Origin: Haberlea rhodopensis
Lineage: Eukaryota; Streptophyta; Magnoliopsida; Lamiales; Gesneriaceae
Assembly: GCA_907163345.1 (NCBI GenBank)
Contig: CAJQUN010000418.1
Span: 425,287-489,286 of the forward strand
DNA length: 64,000 nucleotides
Direction: 5' to 3'
This document shows, in pieces, positions 48,401 through 57,199 of the stretch (the first letter of the stretch is position 1; the number at the start of each line of letters is the position of its first letter). The position numbers and the translations under genes are program-made. The notes beneath the pieces were generated by a model that ran no database searches, was not told the DNA's origin, and was given only the letters and a program-made list of their open reading frames with translations.

Positions 48401-51400
48401 CCCGCGAAGACATGCTAAGAGCTTGTGTATTGGATTTTACTGCAAATTGGAGCGAACTATTACCTCTAGTCGAGTTTGCTTACAATAATAGCTATCATAG
48501 TAGCATTGGGATGGCGCCATATGAAGCACTCTATGGGCGCAAATGCCGATCACCCTTGTACTGGGATGAAGTAGGAGAAAGAGCTATCACCGGACCGGAG
48601 TTAGTACAAGCTACTACTGACAAGATAGCCATCATCAGAGATAGACTTAAGACAGCCCAGGACCGACAGAAAAGTTGGGCTGATCTGAAGAGGAGACCAG
48701 TGGATATCGAGATTGGTGAAAAGGTCTACGTAAAGATTTCACCAATGAAAGGAGTAATTAGATTCGACAAAAAGGGAAAGTTGAACCCAAGATACGTGGG
48801 ACCATTTGAAGTTTTAGAAAAGGTGGGAACGCTAGCATACAAAATAGCACCACCGCCAAATCTGTCAAGAATTCACAATATCTTCCACGTATCACAACTA
48901 AGGAAATACATTGCTGACCCAAGCCATGTACTGGAAGCAGAACCCCTAGTAACTCAAGGGAATTTGGACGAAACATTGAAATACGAAGAGATCCCAATCC
49001 GTATTCTGGATACCAAGGACCAAGTTCTGAGAAGAAGGACCATTCCTTACGTCAAGGTCCAATGGTCAAACCATACGGAAAGAGAAGCTACTTGGGAAAT
49101 GGAAGAATCAATGCGGGAGAAATACCCCTACCTGTTCCTAAATCAAGTTGACTCAAGTTTCGAGGACGAAACTTCCAATAAGGAGGGAGGGATGTAAAGA
49201 CCCGGAATTTAATTAAGGGGTAACTAAAACTTGATTTAAAAGAGTTTAAATACTTCTAAACTCTAGCATAGAGTTTCAATCCTTCAAGGAGTCCTTAGCC
49301 ATCTCAAACTCCTTCCATTTAAATCAATATGCAGCTGTCAAGATCGAACCAAAATCCATTCCATCACCTCCTCATGCCACACGTTTCTGTCCCTATAAGT
49401 TAGAAGAGTCCAAGTCATACAATGCTTCGAAACCTCTTCTCAAGCCACATACCTCACCTTATCAAAAACTCCATCCGAGGCGCAATCAAAGAACAAAACA
49501 GAATCTGTTCTTCCACCTCAAAGATTTCAGAATCGGATCCCTTCGATTTCGAGTTAGAGTCCAACTCAAACTCCTAAAGTTGGTCCAACCTTCACCTATA
49601 AATATAAGTGCCAATCTTGAGGAATTTACATCACAATTTCCCTTCCTTCTCAGCCTCCACAAAGCAGAAGCTCCTGCACGAATTTTTTCAGAACCTGTGC
49701 CTCAGAATCTGTTCGAGTTTCCAGCCATATCGCCGTCTGTGTTTCAGACGTGTTCATCGATCACCAAGCCACCAGATTTCATAACTCCAAGTCCTTTGAA
49801 TTGCAAACTTCCAGCCTTGTTCCAAGCCTATAATTTATCGAAAACTCTCACCACTCTCAGCATATATTTCTCAATAAACCTCAGCTCAATTCCTCGACCA
49901 ATCTCAGAAAATTCCGTGTGAAACAGCAGCCTTCCCATCGATAATTCCAGCAAGTTTCTAGATTGAAACCGAGGGATTCTCGATCAATAATCAGCACCTA
50001 CCCCATCGTTAGTTCCAGCCTATAAACTCACAACGTTAGCCTCACTTTCGAGCCTTGATTCTGTCCAAGCTTTTCTGAAACGTTTCATCACCTTGTCCCA
50101 TCGAAGTGCAACCATTGCTCTATTCAATTTCGTTGAGAAATTCTGTTCGAGAATTTCCAGAAGTGGTTCGGGTGCTCCCTGATTTGGTTCGAACTTTTGG
50201 CAGCCTACTCGTGTTGTTCGAAAGCCAAGGAAGATAAGAATTCATCCGTGCGTTTCAATCCCTTAATCAAGCACGATACCAAGCACTGTAAGTGGGCTTT
50301 TGCTATAAATATTCGTTTCGTTTTCTAAAATCATATAAGTATGTTTTGAAATTCCAATCGATATGTATTATGTTGAAATTATGAAAGTATTATTTTGTAA
50401 GCACGCTAAACTCGAAATCTAATTGGATTTGGATCCCCATGACCCTGATGCGGTGGGATGTAACCGCTAAAAGAACCTTATACGGTGGTAATCCGTTGTT
50501 TCTGGATTATCCAGACCCTTTATTCGTGGGTTAGCCGATGTTATGACCTCATCTCTAGGAGGGTTAAGTCTAGAGACTGATATCAGTACCAAGAAGAGAG
50601 TAGAATGCTTTACTGTGCTTAAGTATATGAAAATTATGAAACGATATGTTATGTCATGGCTCGTAAGGGCAACCAAGTATGTTAAGATACATTCATATCG
50701 ATTTATGCAAGTTTTATGATACAAGTTTATGAAAATTATATTATATGTATGATATCGATTGTCCCCCACTTGCTGAGTGTTTACCAAAGCACTCAACCCC
50801 TTACTCTACATCCCCAGATAAAGCCGAAGAAGAATTAGAGCAAGAAGAAGAGCACCAATTTTGGGGTTGGTGAATCAAGTCCGCTGCGTAGTTCAAGATT
50901 TTATGTTTTAAAGTTTTCCAGTTTTAAGACAATTTTATTTATTCAGTTGTTAAGTTTTTAATTCCGTATTTCTTTATTCATTGTAAAGACAATGGTTTTT
51001 ATTTTTATAGAAAAAGACTGGCTTTTCAGTAGTTATGATATTATGAGGCTTATTGGTTTCCTAGTTGTAATGGAAATCAATGCCGGTGTTATTGACCCCG
51101 GTCTCGGGGCGTGACAATTACATTTTAAGTTTTGTCATCTGCCACGAAGTTTTCTTATTTTTAGTTTATTATATCAAAGAGTATTATATCTTAATTAACA
51201 TTTTTGCTTATTAATAATAATAATTATTATCATCATTATTAATGATAATTTTACCATCAATATTAGCTTTTTAATAGTAATTAGGATAAAACATTAAAGA
51301 GTATGTATAAATGATGGTAATGGTATAATCGCACAACTAATTGAAGGAGAGAAAAAAAAAGGAAGTTATGATAGTGGAAGAGACACCATCAATTGTATAA

Positions 51401-53074
51401 ATAATTGAAATTAGAATTTAAGTGGGATAAAAATGAAGAAAATAATTTAAATTTAATTTTTCATGCATCTCATTGTCATATTAGAAATTAAAAATTTACA
51501 AATATATCATTGTGGTGTCTTTTGATTGATTTTGATTGTATTAATGCGGGGTGATTTCGTCTTTTTACAATTGAAAAAAAAAAACACATTTATAGTGTTT
51601 GTGGTCCGTGTCAGTTTTGTGTTTGTGGTCCGGGCTTGTAACATATATGTGTGTTTTACTTTTCGGTCCATAGGAAGTGTAATGGTTTTAGGTATTAGAC
51701 CCCAAAAAGACCATTACAAGATTAAGATGTACCTTCTTTTAATAAAAGTATTAATATACATATTATTTGATTATAAATATAAGTAAGGATTGAGGTTGTA
51801 GAAATATGGGTTCCACAGGGTCACTTTTCTAAAATTGTTGAAGAGAAGGGCCCCATTTACAAATAAGAGGGGAAATTGTTGAAGAGAAGGGCCCCATTTA
51901 CAAATAAGAGGGGGGGCCATACAATATACGTAAAAAAAATGGAAGTTATGATAGTGGAAGAGACACCATCAATTGTACAATTAATTGAAATTAGAATTTA
52001 AGTGGGATAAAAATGAAGAAAATAATTTAAATTTAATTTTTCATGTATCTCCTTGTCATCTTAGAAATTAAAAATTTACAAATATATCATTGTGGTGTCT
52101 TTTGATTGATTTTGATTGTATGAATGAGGGGTGATTTTGTCTTTTCACAATTGGAAAACAATGATATGATTCACATTTTATAGGTATATAGATATAGATA
52201 TAGATTTGCCTGTGATTCTTGTAATTTCTGATGTAATTTCTGATGTGGTATCCTCATTTGCTACTTAGCATTAGCATTATAAGTACTTATACTTTATTCC
52301 TATCATTGCAGATCCTCTTTAGCTGGCAAGATCCAATCACATCATGTGAGAGACCTCTGCGCACTCTTTATCAAACATTCGGCAGAAGCAGCAAGGACAT
52401 TTACAGGTAGATCACAGGCCATGGGACACATCCGTTTTTATAAAATTGAGATTCAAGAATAATTGTATTTGCTTATTCACAAGAAAGGACAACGATTACC
52501 AATGATGCGGGTGTAAATGAGGCCAACATCTATGTTGTCTCATCACATGCAGACCATAAAGATAACGGGAATTTAGGTGGAAATCAAGAAGATGGAGTTA
52601 GAACTTCGTTGTGTGAATCGGCTGGCTCTGCTATTGAAAACCGAAGACCATTTTCTCCAACAACACATGCATTAATGTGTGATGAACAAGATACATCATT
52701 TATGACGGATGACTTTCCCAACATAATCTCAAATTCTAACACAAGGACACACATGGATTCATCACCAACAAATGGCCTCAGCCCATTATATGTGGAACAA
52801 GAAAAGCTTGTGTTGACCAAGTTGCATTGCTTTCTCAACCGACTCATCTCTAGTCGCTGGTCCGAAGGTGATCCCGTGTCTTCTTTTTATCCCCAAACTT
52901 TAGTTCAAACTAGTGCATGCACATTGATATCTATGTTTCAGCTTAAGAATTGTAAGATCACAATTCGGTTAAATGCAGTGTTTTTTTGAATATCTCGACT
53001 TATATACTGCAGAAACTAGAGTAGAATGCAAAGTGGACGATGACTTGTGCACCAACACATCTACGGATGCATGA
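36469..53074 (+). CDS. CPP-family protein with two CXC domains (TCX5/6-like)
   Basis: Tesmin/TSO1-like CXC proteins bind DNA at CHR-type sites and are subunits of the DREAM complex. Exons by GT/AG and phase: 36469-36848, 37782-37889, 38541-38718 (or 38712), 38963-39265, 39508-39605, 52312-52406, 52484-52867 and 53013-53074, about 535 residues. CXC1 is CNCKNSRCLKMYCECF with the following CDGCSCIGC, split over exons 2 and 3. The linker RNPNAFTPKI follows, then CXC2 (CNCKKSGCLKKYCECF, CSDKCKCMDC) in exon 4. Exon 6 (SSLAGKIQSHHVRDLCALF) and exon 7 (EQEKLVLTKLHCFLNRLIS) match the conserved C-terminal part of TCX5/6/7. The N-terminus MEQSETAAVAMARLLNF resembles the family start. Exon 1 ends at CA before GTGGGT, the only phase-compatible donor. 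Intron 5 is about 12.7 kb and contains a full chromovirus. Exons are undamaged. Confidence 0.85.
39637..41344. repeat. AT-rich unclassified repeat in CPP intron 5 (left of the chromovirus)
   Basis: It starts near TACTAGTATAAAACACGTGC and continues as AT-rich DNA with internal duplications. About 150 bases at 40555-40705 recur at about 41108-41262, both holding GGAAAACGAAGAGGTGT, with a partial third copy near 40190. The repeat seems to resume after the chromovirus (51117) and to end near 52205 in a TATAGATATAGAT tail. The class is not identified. Confidence 0.5.
41350..43273 (+). repeat. 5' LTR of the intron chromovirus
   Basis: TGTAAAGACC to GGGGCGTGACA, 1924 bp. TATA box TATAAATA at 41754-41761. 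The 113- and 109-codon open frames inside it are repeated unchanged in the other LTR and look non-coding. Confidence 0.95.
44019..44510 (+). CDS. extra coiled-coil protein frame upstream of gag (163 residues)
   Basis: The frame starts at ATG 44019 (MTTRVQSVQILSMEQEI) and ends with TAG at 44508-44510. It is rich in E, K, Q and L in heptad-like spacing (EIEKLKEAKAELIEVAEHLRG, then EQLEESKEEVARKDELHR), so a long coiled coil over residues 12-85 is likely. The C-terminus is strongly acidic (DSDEDTDEDPEEEP). It has no zinc knuckle, protease or other enzyme motif and I do not recognise a family. It lies between the leader and gag-pol, 193 bases before the gag ATG. An A23 run (43915-43937) precedes it. 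The ORF is uninterrupted in a young element, which favours a real product, but the coding function is not proven. Confidence 0.65.
   Translation: MTTRVQSVQILSMEQEIEKLKEAKAELIEVAEHLRGDVHRISYYHHQANEQLEESKEEVARKDELHRTAEEKCVVQRQQLDQMADHILTLQNTNHRLSVRSNGYWGIVTHLLNVNSDLREANDHMRNLLDVVDSDEDTDEDPEEEPMQEDVVEELGSGEVIDP
44704..49197 (+). CDS. chromovirus gag-protease-RT-RNaseH-integrase-chromodomain polyprotein, intact
   Basis: This is a single open frame of 1497 residues. Gag comes first, with the CCHC knuckle CFRCGKTGHRIAEC (about 320-333). The protease is LFDCGATHSF (about 390), with DCG where DSG or DTG is usual. RT spans about 560-740, with YRMAPAELKELK and FIDDILIY (about 725). RNase H has YSDASKEGLGC (about 872) and integrase an HHCC finger (about 1060-1105). 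The D, D and E core appears in MDFVVG (1126), SDRDPRF (1189) and TDGQTERT (about 1225). The tail holds the GPFEVLEKVGTLAYK segment and the chromodomain-like WSNHTEREATWEMEE (about 1455). The start MAGRPTRNNRNP follows a TTTATATATTGTAG stretch that could be a splice acceptor. The last codons run through the purine tract, and the TAA stop lies at bases 3-5 of the 3' LTR. Confidence 0.95.
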   Translation: MAGRPTRNNRNPNYAVPPHSNEERTNENQNSPPAPPQPPRVGLSREDLAAIATIVATTLQGLSNPAVNQPQAQPARPQGVKYHYESLRKNRVPTFDGNSDLEMAQNWLKQIENHHRLLEVPDDIKVEVTTSFLIDQAGKWWENVSPLMLEAGPITWQRFRSTFLKQYFPTAVQNQKLREFENLTQTPDMTVVDYTAKFNSLGTYAPSIMADESLKLHRFRIGLNSRIQSALAIFETANFGDLMGAAIRAEADIKRREEEFKRKRPSTNQHTSSNQNFKRPSSSSNQQRGPTVGPTQQRYPKCSNCGFNHLGECLRGKGACFRCGKTGHRIAECPEPDMRGTTVRNNGPPSKPNETKPNARVFAITRDEAEDANDVVAGTIYLNELPAYTLFDCGATHSFISKRFTKKLALKPELLSEPYNVATPANKTLIAHSIHRDCNLSINEIKFNAELIQLKMVDFDVILGMDWLSKHHGVVDCRNKNVKLRTPDEKEIVYHDKTKERKFLLSAAQTWKAVKNGEEVYLATISEVKEEDEPRIEDIPVVQEFPDVFPEELPGSVPNRELEFDINLVPGATPISKAPYRMAPAELKELKEQLQELLDKKQIRPSVSPWGAPVLFVKKKDGSMRLCIDYRELNKITIKNKYPLPRIDDLFDQLKGAKVFSKLDLRTGYHQLKIKAEDVPKTAFRTRYGHYEFTVMPFGLTNAPAVFMDLMNRVFKSFLDDFVVVFIDDILIYSSSNEEHEQYLRLTLQTLREKELYAKFNKCEFWLESVSFLGHIISKEGVSVDHKKVEAVLDWSRPTTVTEIRSFLGLAGYYRMFVEGFSSIAVPLTRLTQKNAKFIWSEECEKSFETLKEKLSSAPVLVLPTEDMSFTIYSDASKEGLGCVLMQEGRVIAYASRQLKPHEQNYPTHDLELAAVVFALKIWRHYLYSAKCEVFTDHQSLKYLFTQKELNMRQRRWIELLKDYDLTISYHPGKANKVADALSRKGKGKIILATVSAQPCLRETIKLSQDQDPSLTKLKEQVREKEITDFEIDNKGILWMKGRLCVPDVNNIRQEVMSEAHKSKFSVHPGSTKMYKDLKESFWWNAMKKDVAEFVARCLVCQQVKVEHQRPGGLLQPLEIPEWKWDHISMDFVVGLPKSKQSHDGIWVIVDRLTKSAHFLPVRMNYNLDKLATLYMDNIVRLHGVPVSILSDRDPRFVSRFWKSFQQAMGSKVTLSTAYHPQTDGQTERTIQTREDMLRACVLDFTANWSELLPLVEFAYNNSYHSSIGMAPYEALYGRKCRSPLYWDEVGERAITGPELVQATTDKIAIIRDRLKTAQDRQKSWADLKRRPVDIEIGEKVYVKISPMKGVIRFDKKGKLNPRYVGPFEVLEKVGTLAYKIAPPPNLSRIHNIFHVSQLRKYIADPSHVLEAEPLVTQGNLDETLKYEEIPIRILDTKDQVLRRRTIPYVKVQWSNHTEREATWEMEESMREKYPYLFLNQVDSSFEDETSNKEGGM
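49193..51116 (+). repeat. 3' LTR of the intron chromovirus
   Basis: Same 1924-bp sequence as 41350-43273. It begins TGTAAAG immediately after the purine tract, and its first five bases supply the stop codon of gag-pol. Confidence 0.95.
51361..52206. repeat. direct repeats in the right part of CPP intron 5
   Basis: About 205 bases at 51361-51565 recur at 51941-52147 with few changes, both starting GGAAGTTATGATAGTGG. Between them is a 41-bp tandem pair (51832-51913, AAATTGTTGAAGAGAAGGG). The block ends in a TATAGATATAGAT tail at about 52190-52206. It probably belongs to the same unclassified repeat as 39637-41344. Confidence 0.65.
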
Positions 53075-54825
53075 CAGTCAGAAACACGGTTGCCAAGTCT
53101 GTGAAACCTTATGTTCCATCACAAATATTTAAGGTTCGGGGATTGCTACTGCATGCAGTTGATATATTGGAGTTGTGCACAGTGCAAATTGTAAATATGT
53201 AGCTCTGAATAAGAATGGCAGGTCCAAGTCGTGGAAACAAGGCCATGAGAAATTTAGTGAGTGTGAAGTAGGAATTTTAGCATTGAATGATTGCGAGTTA
53301 GGTCGTGAGATCAAGTTAAAAGTACCTGGATCTATTTTCTTATGCGACCGCTTCCACAGCACCACACCAATTGCCGTTTATCTCATTTGTTTATGACATG
53401 AAGTATTAATTTTTAATCACATGTGATACCTCATATTGTACTCACAGTACTTATTATATCGTCATTATCCACAGTATGCAGGTTTGCCCAATGATGTAAT
53501 TCTATAAATGAAGAGCTAAGCTATTTTTAGATCTAGTCAGGACTAATACACCTGACCTTAAAGTAAGTGAAGTGAATTCTTCTTTTGGAGTTACTTGAGC
53601 AACTTGATCCAGTCATCTGAGATTTATTAATCACAATGGAATTTATTTTTTCTCGTATATATGACCTGGCAAATTGACATGAAGTAGTGGAAGTTTGTCT
53701 TTTTCGTATGTGTATTAACTTCTATCTATAATCTAAATAATCATCCATAAAATGAAGAAATACCATAGAACTTTGGGTTACAACACAAGAAATGAATATA
53801 TATAGGGTAAACTAACAAAAAATAAACCCAAACTTTCTTTAACTTTACTTTTATTATTCATTATTGTATATTCTAGCTCTCCAACAATACTTTCATATTC
53901 ATCCAAACTCTCTATCCCACAACACTTTACCAATTTACCCTTATAAAGTTAAAATGGATTAATTGCATGATACCTCCTAGAGTTTTAGATACTTTTCAGA
54001 TCTCACCCAAAGTTTTACTATTTTTTTCTTTTTCGTATGTATCGTGTTGTGCCCGTGCCGTCTCTCATGCCTTCCGCTTCGTTTGACATCTCTAACAGAA
54101 ACAGAGAAATTGATTGTTGTCATCAGATGAGATCCAATACTACATACAAAGTAATGGAAAGAATTAACCTGGAAGATCTACGTGATCTTGCTGATTCGTT
54201 TGCGGGATTAAATCTCGTAGAATTAAAGACAGGTGAAGTTGTAACCAGAACTCCACCACAATAGAGTTTTGGGTCAAACAATCCACCACCCGAAGGATAT
54301 CAAAGTATGCCACATCGGGAGATTTTACTACCGGAGCAAACTTAGATCCCCCAGTTGGAGTGAGAAGTCGTCCCCGCAGGTCAAACCTACATCAAACATC
54401 TTATGCTCAAAATTGAAAATTGGGTAGTGAGTTAACCATGATTACGAAAGATTAATTTTTTAAAAAATAAAAAAAAAGTTACACGCGGCAAATCTTAAAT
54501 GGATTAGGATATCACTCTTACGGTAGCATCGAATCACCATGCAATGCAACTCAATAATTGAATGCAAAGGCCAAAAATGGCCACCCATTTACTCACGGTT
54601 AACCTCCATCCAATCAATAATGTGTAACTTTTCATTTCTCTCTTCAGCCCACCGACGAAATCCACTCGAATCAGTCAACGTCACAATGGAGAAAATCACA
54701 GTCAACCCCCATCCAATTTTATTTTATGTTAAAACTTGTTATATTACTTGTATGTATTACACATATATAATTCATTGTATCTTTAATAGTTATAATTAAT
54801 TTAAGAGAAAGTATAAAAATGCTTT
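53075..54825 (+). other. CPP 3' region and intergenic DNA; one unrecognised 75-codon frame
   Basis: The first few hundred bases are probably the 3'UTR of the CPP gene. An open frame at 54037-54264 ends MERINLEDLRDLADSFAGLNL and continues after its stop with more residues of plausible composition (NNPPPEGYQSMPHRE, about 54275-54325). It could be a gene or transposon remnant. I do not recognise it. No other coding signal is seen. Confidence 0.4.
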
Positions 54826-55188
54826 GTGCTAATATGTGCCACACTGATATTCTATGATGCAATGGCCTCCATGTTGTAAGTTATATATTCCCTTGCTAGA
54901 AAATGCGCATGGAAAATTGTAATAAATTTCGTTCCAATTAAGAAAATGCGCAAGTGCAACAATCAAGAAACATGATGATTTCATTTCATTTCCCATCCTT
55001 TGTGTCCTTGGATTCCTGATCACGAAGGAGTTGGGTAAGTGCTTTCTCTTCCTTTCTGGTTAAATTTTTTGAATTGCATCATTTCTAATAATTAACAGCC
55101 TTTGCACTCTTCTTGAAGTACAGATTGATCGAAAGTGTGGGAGATAAGGTTATGAACTTGGAAAAAGGAGATTTAGTGATGCCACTTT
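54826..55188 (+). pseudogene. zinc alcohol-dehydrogenase-like pseudogene, 5' portion
   Basis: Three exon-like pieces with intron spacing are visible. They are MCHTDIL then a stop then CNGLHV (about 54834-54877), FPILCVLG followed by HEGVG before a GTAAG donor (about 54980-55034), and ESVGDKVMNLEKGDLVMPLF after an AG (about 55129-55188). These match the N-terminal catalytic domain of plant medium-chain zinc ADH-like enzymes (CHTD, LGHEGVG, GDLV.P). Stops and small insertions show it is dead. The third exon is cut at 55188 by the Copia-2 insertion. Introns are retained, so it is a genomic duplicate, not a retrocopy. Confidence 0.75.
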
Positions 55189-55566
55189 TGTTGGGTTTCC
55201 GTACCCCGGCGCCAGATCCAAACGCAGCGGAAATAATACAATAAACAGATCTGACCCGGGGACGGTCGATCGCGCCTGATTCATATATTAACATGCAAAT
55301 ATCAAATATTAATGCACGAAAAGAGATTACCGATAACAGCGAAATCAATCTGATGTCGGTGGTCCTCGAGTCCAATCAACCTGACCAGATCTACAAGCCA
55401 ACACCAGTGCTAGTTTGGTGTTAGCGTTTCTATGAGAGTGATTCGAATTGGAATGGAATGAATTTTAACCCTAGACAAGGTTATATTTATAGTGGTTAGC
55501 TAATTGGGCTAGGGTCCATAAAGCCCATCGGGCCAACATTTGGCTTGCTGGGCATTTATGCTAACA
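55189..55566 (-). repeat. 3' LTR of Copia-2
   Basis: It is next to the purine tract on the minus strand, 378 bp, with a TATA-like CTATAAATATAA (complement near 55482-55494). It differs from the 5' LTR at C/T, C/A and G/A sites. Confidence 0.93.
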
Positions 55567-57199
55567 ATCTCCCACTTGCCCAAAAGCCAACACAAAACTA
55601 CAAACTCATAATCCAAGTAACTCAATCTAATTGAACAACTTGATGTACTGCCAATGTACATAATTATGAGACATAAATATATGAAATGATTTAATTTTAG
55701 AACTTTCTATAAATGAAACAATTTCAAATCTAGAACTCCACTAAATTGAGGAGCTTTCAAAAATTAAATTCATCTCTTCTAAATCACTCAGTTTGAGCAC
55801 TTAACATTTAAGTCTCAATTCTCATCGATAGATCGGCGGCCGGTTGATTGTGACCCAACGAGGCTCAAGTGTATCATAGCAGTAGGATCACAACCTTTGT
55901 GATTTTAGAAGTAAACAACTTCTTTGGGCTTACCCTGAATGCCCCATTGTCAATTAAACTCCTTTAATAGACAATTACCGAAATATAATCCAGTATGAAC
56001 CTACCGATCGTGGGTAGCGCCTAGCATCTGCGCTTCACGAAGACCTAGATACAAATGACTAGCAACGTACGAGAACCTGTCAGCCATAGTTAGCGTGCAG
56101 TACATTCCTTTCACTCAATATGTCCCGATTGAATCAAGGGCATTGGTTGGTCGAGGCCCCTTATGATTTCAATAACTATGTATTTGTTTCACATTATATG
56201 ATTCCTTGTGTGCGTATATGAAAAACCCATTTTTCACAAGCACTACCCACTCTGGCCAGAGATTCCTCGAATCATATATAGAAAAACACATAGGACATCC
56301 TGGTTCATCAAGACCAGTGGTGAATCCCCAACGACAATCATAGGCCTCTGACAGCATCACTGAATACCCAAAATAATGACTTTATGACCCACATGTGATC
56401 AGTCATTAAATCAAAGTACACAACTATCTATCAAGACCTCAATGACGCCTCGGGTCATGAGGAGTAATGGTGCACAACTATGACTAGAAATTCTATACTC
56501 GACAAATGGTAACCACTTATAGAATTCCGAGTAGGGTCGTTCAGTGAACTCATTCCTAATGAGCACCTATTCATGTGTGCTGACTTCTCCAAGCCAACGC
56601 CGATGAAACGCGGCGCACTACACTAGACACATCATGAATACCAGTCTCTAACGAGCATATATCGATATCCCATTTTCGAAGGCTCATCGACCAGGAACTT
56701 TTAGAAATCGCAGTCGAGAATGTATTTCATGGTCACCATCATATGCGTAACCACATTCTATGGACTATAGCAACTTCAAGGACTTCATCAATACATCAAG
56801 ATGCATGGGTAAACAGATGAAGAAGTGCCATATATATTAATATTCAAACAAAGATTTGTCATAATAAGATTACAGGTACAATCAATCAACTATTGATTTA
56901 CTTAATCATGTATGACAACAATATCTTTCACTTTCTCAAAGCCAACTACTCATGTGTCTTAAGACCATCTTCCCAAGATGTCTAACACACATCAATCATT
57001 GTAATGCTTTGTCAGTGGATTCACTATATTTTTCTGTTGAAGCGATTCTCTCGATAATAATGTCGCGTATACCATCTCTTTCATTAGATAGTATTTTCTC
57101 AATATATGTTTGGATCCTGATGAGATATTGGCTATTCATAATAGCTCAAATGTTGTCACAGTACACAGAGACTGTGTCAACTGCACTAGAAATTACACC

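Larger units (their letters stand above)
41350..51116 (+). mobile_element. complete, apparently intact Ty3/gypsy chromovirus in CPP intron 5
   Basis: LTRs of 1924 bp each (41350-43273 and 49193-51116) show no difference that I could see. The 5-bp duplication ATTAC flanks the element (41345-41349 and 51117-51121). The primer site TGGTATCAGAGC is at 43280-43291 and the purine tract AAGGAGGGAGGGA at 49180-49192. The 9767-bp element has two open frames: a small coiled-coil frame and a 1497-codon gag-pol. It lies in the same direction as the host gene. All parts needed for movement seem present, so it could be active. Confidence 0.96.

Noticed and set aside
52484..52989. Reading CPP exon 7 through to the stop at 52987
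   Set aside because: A donor at 52868 and acceptor at 53012 keep phase and give a final exon (ETRVECKVDDD) that fits family endings better. Read-through remains possible as intron retention.
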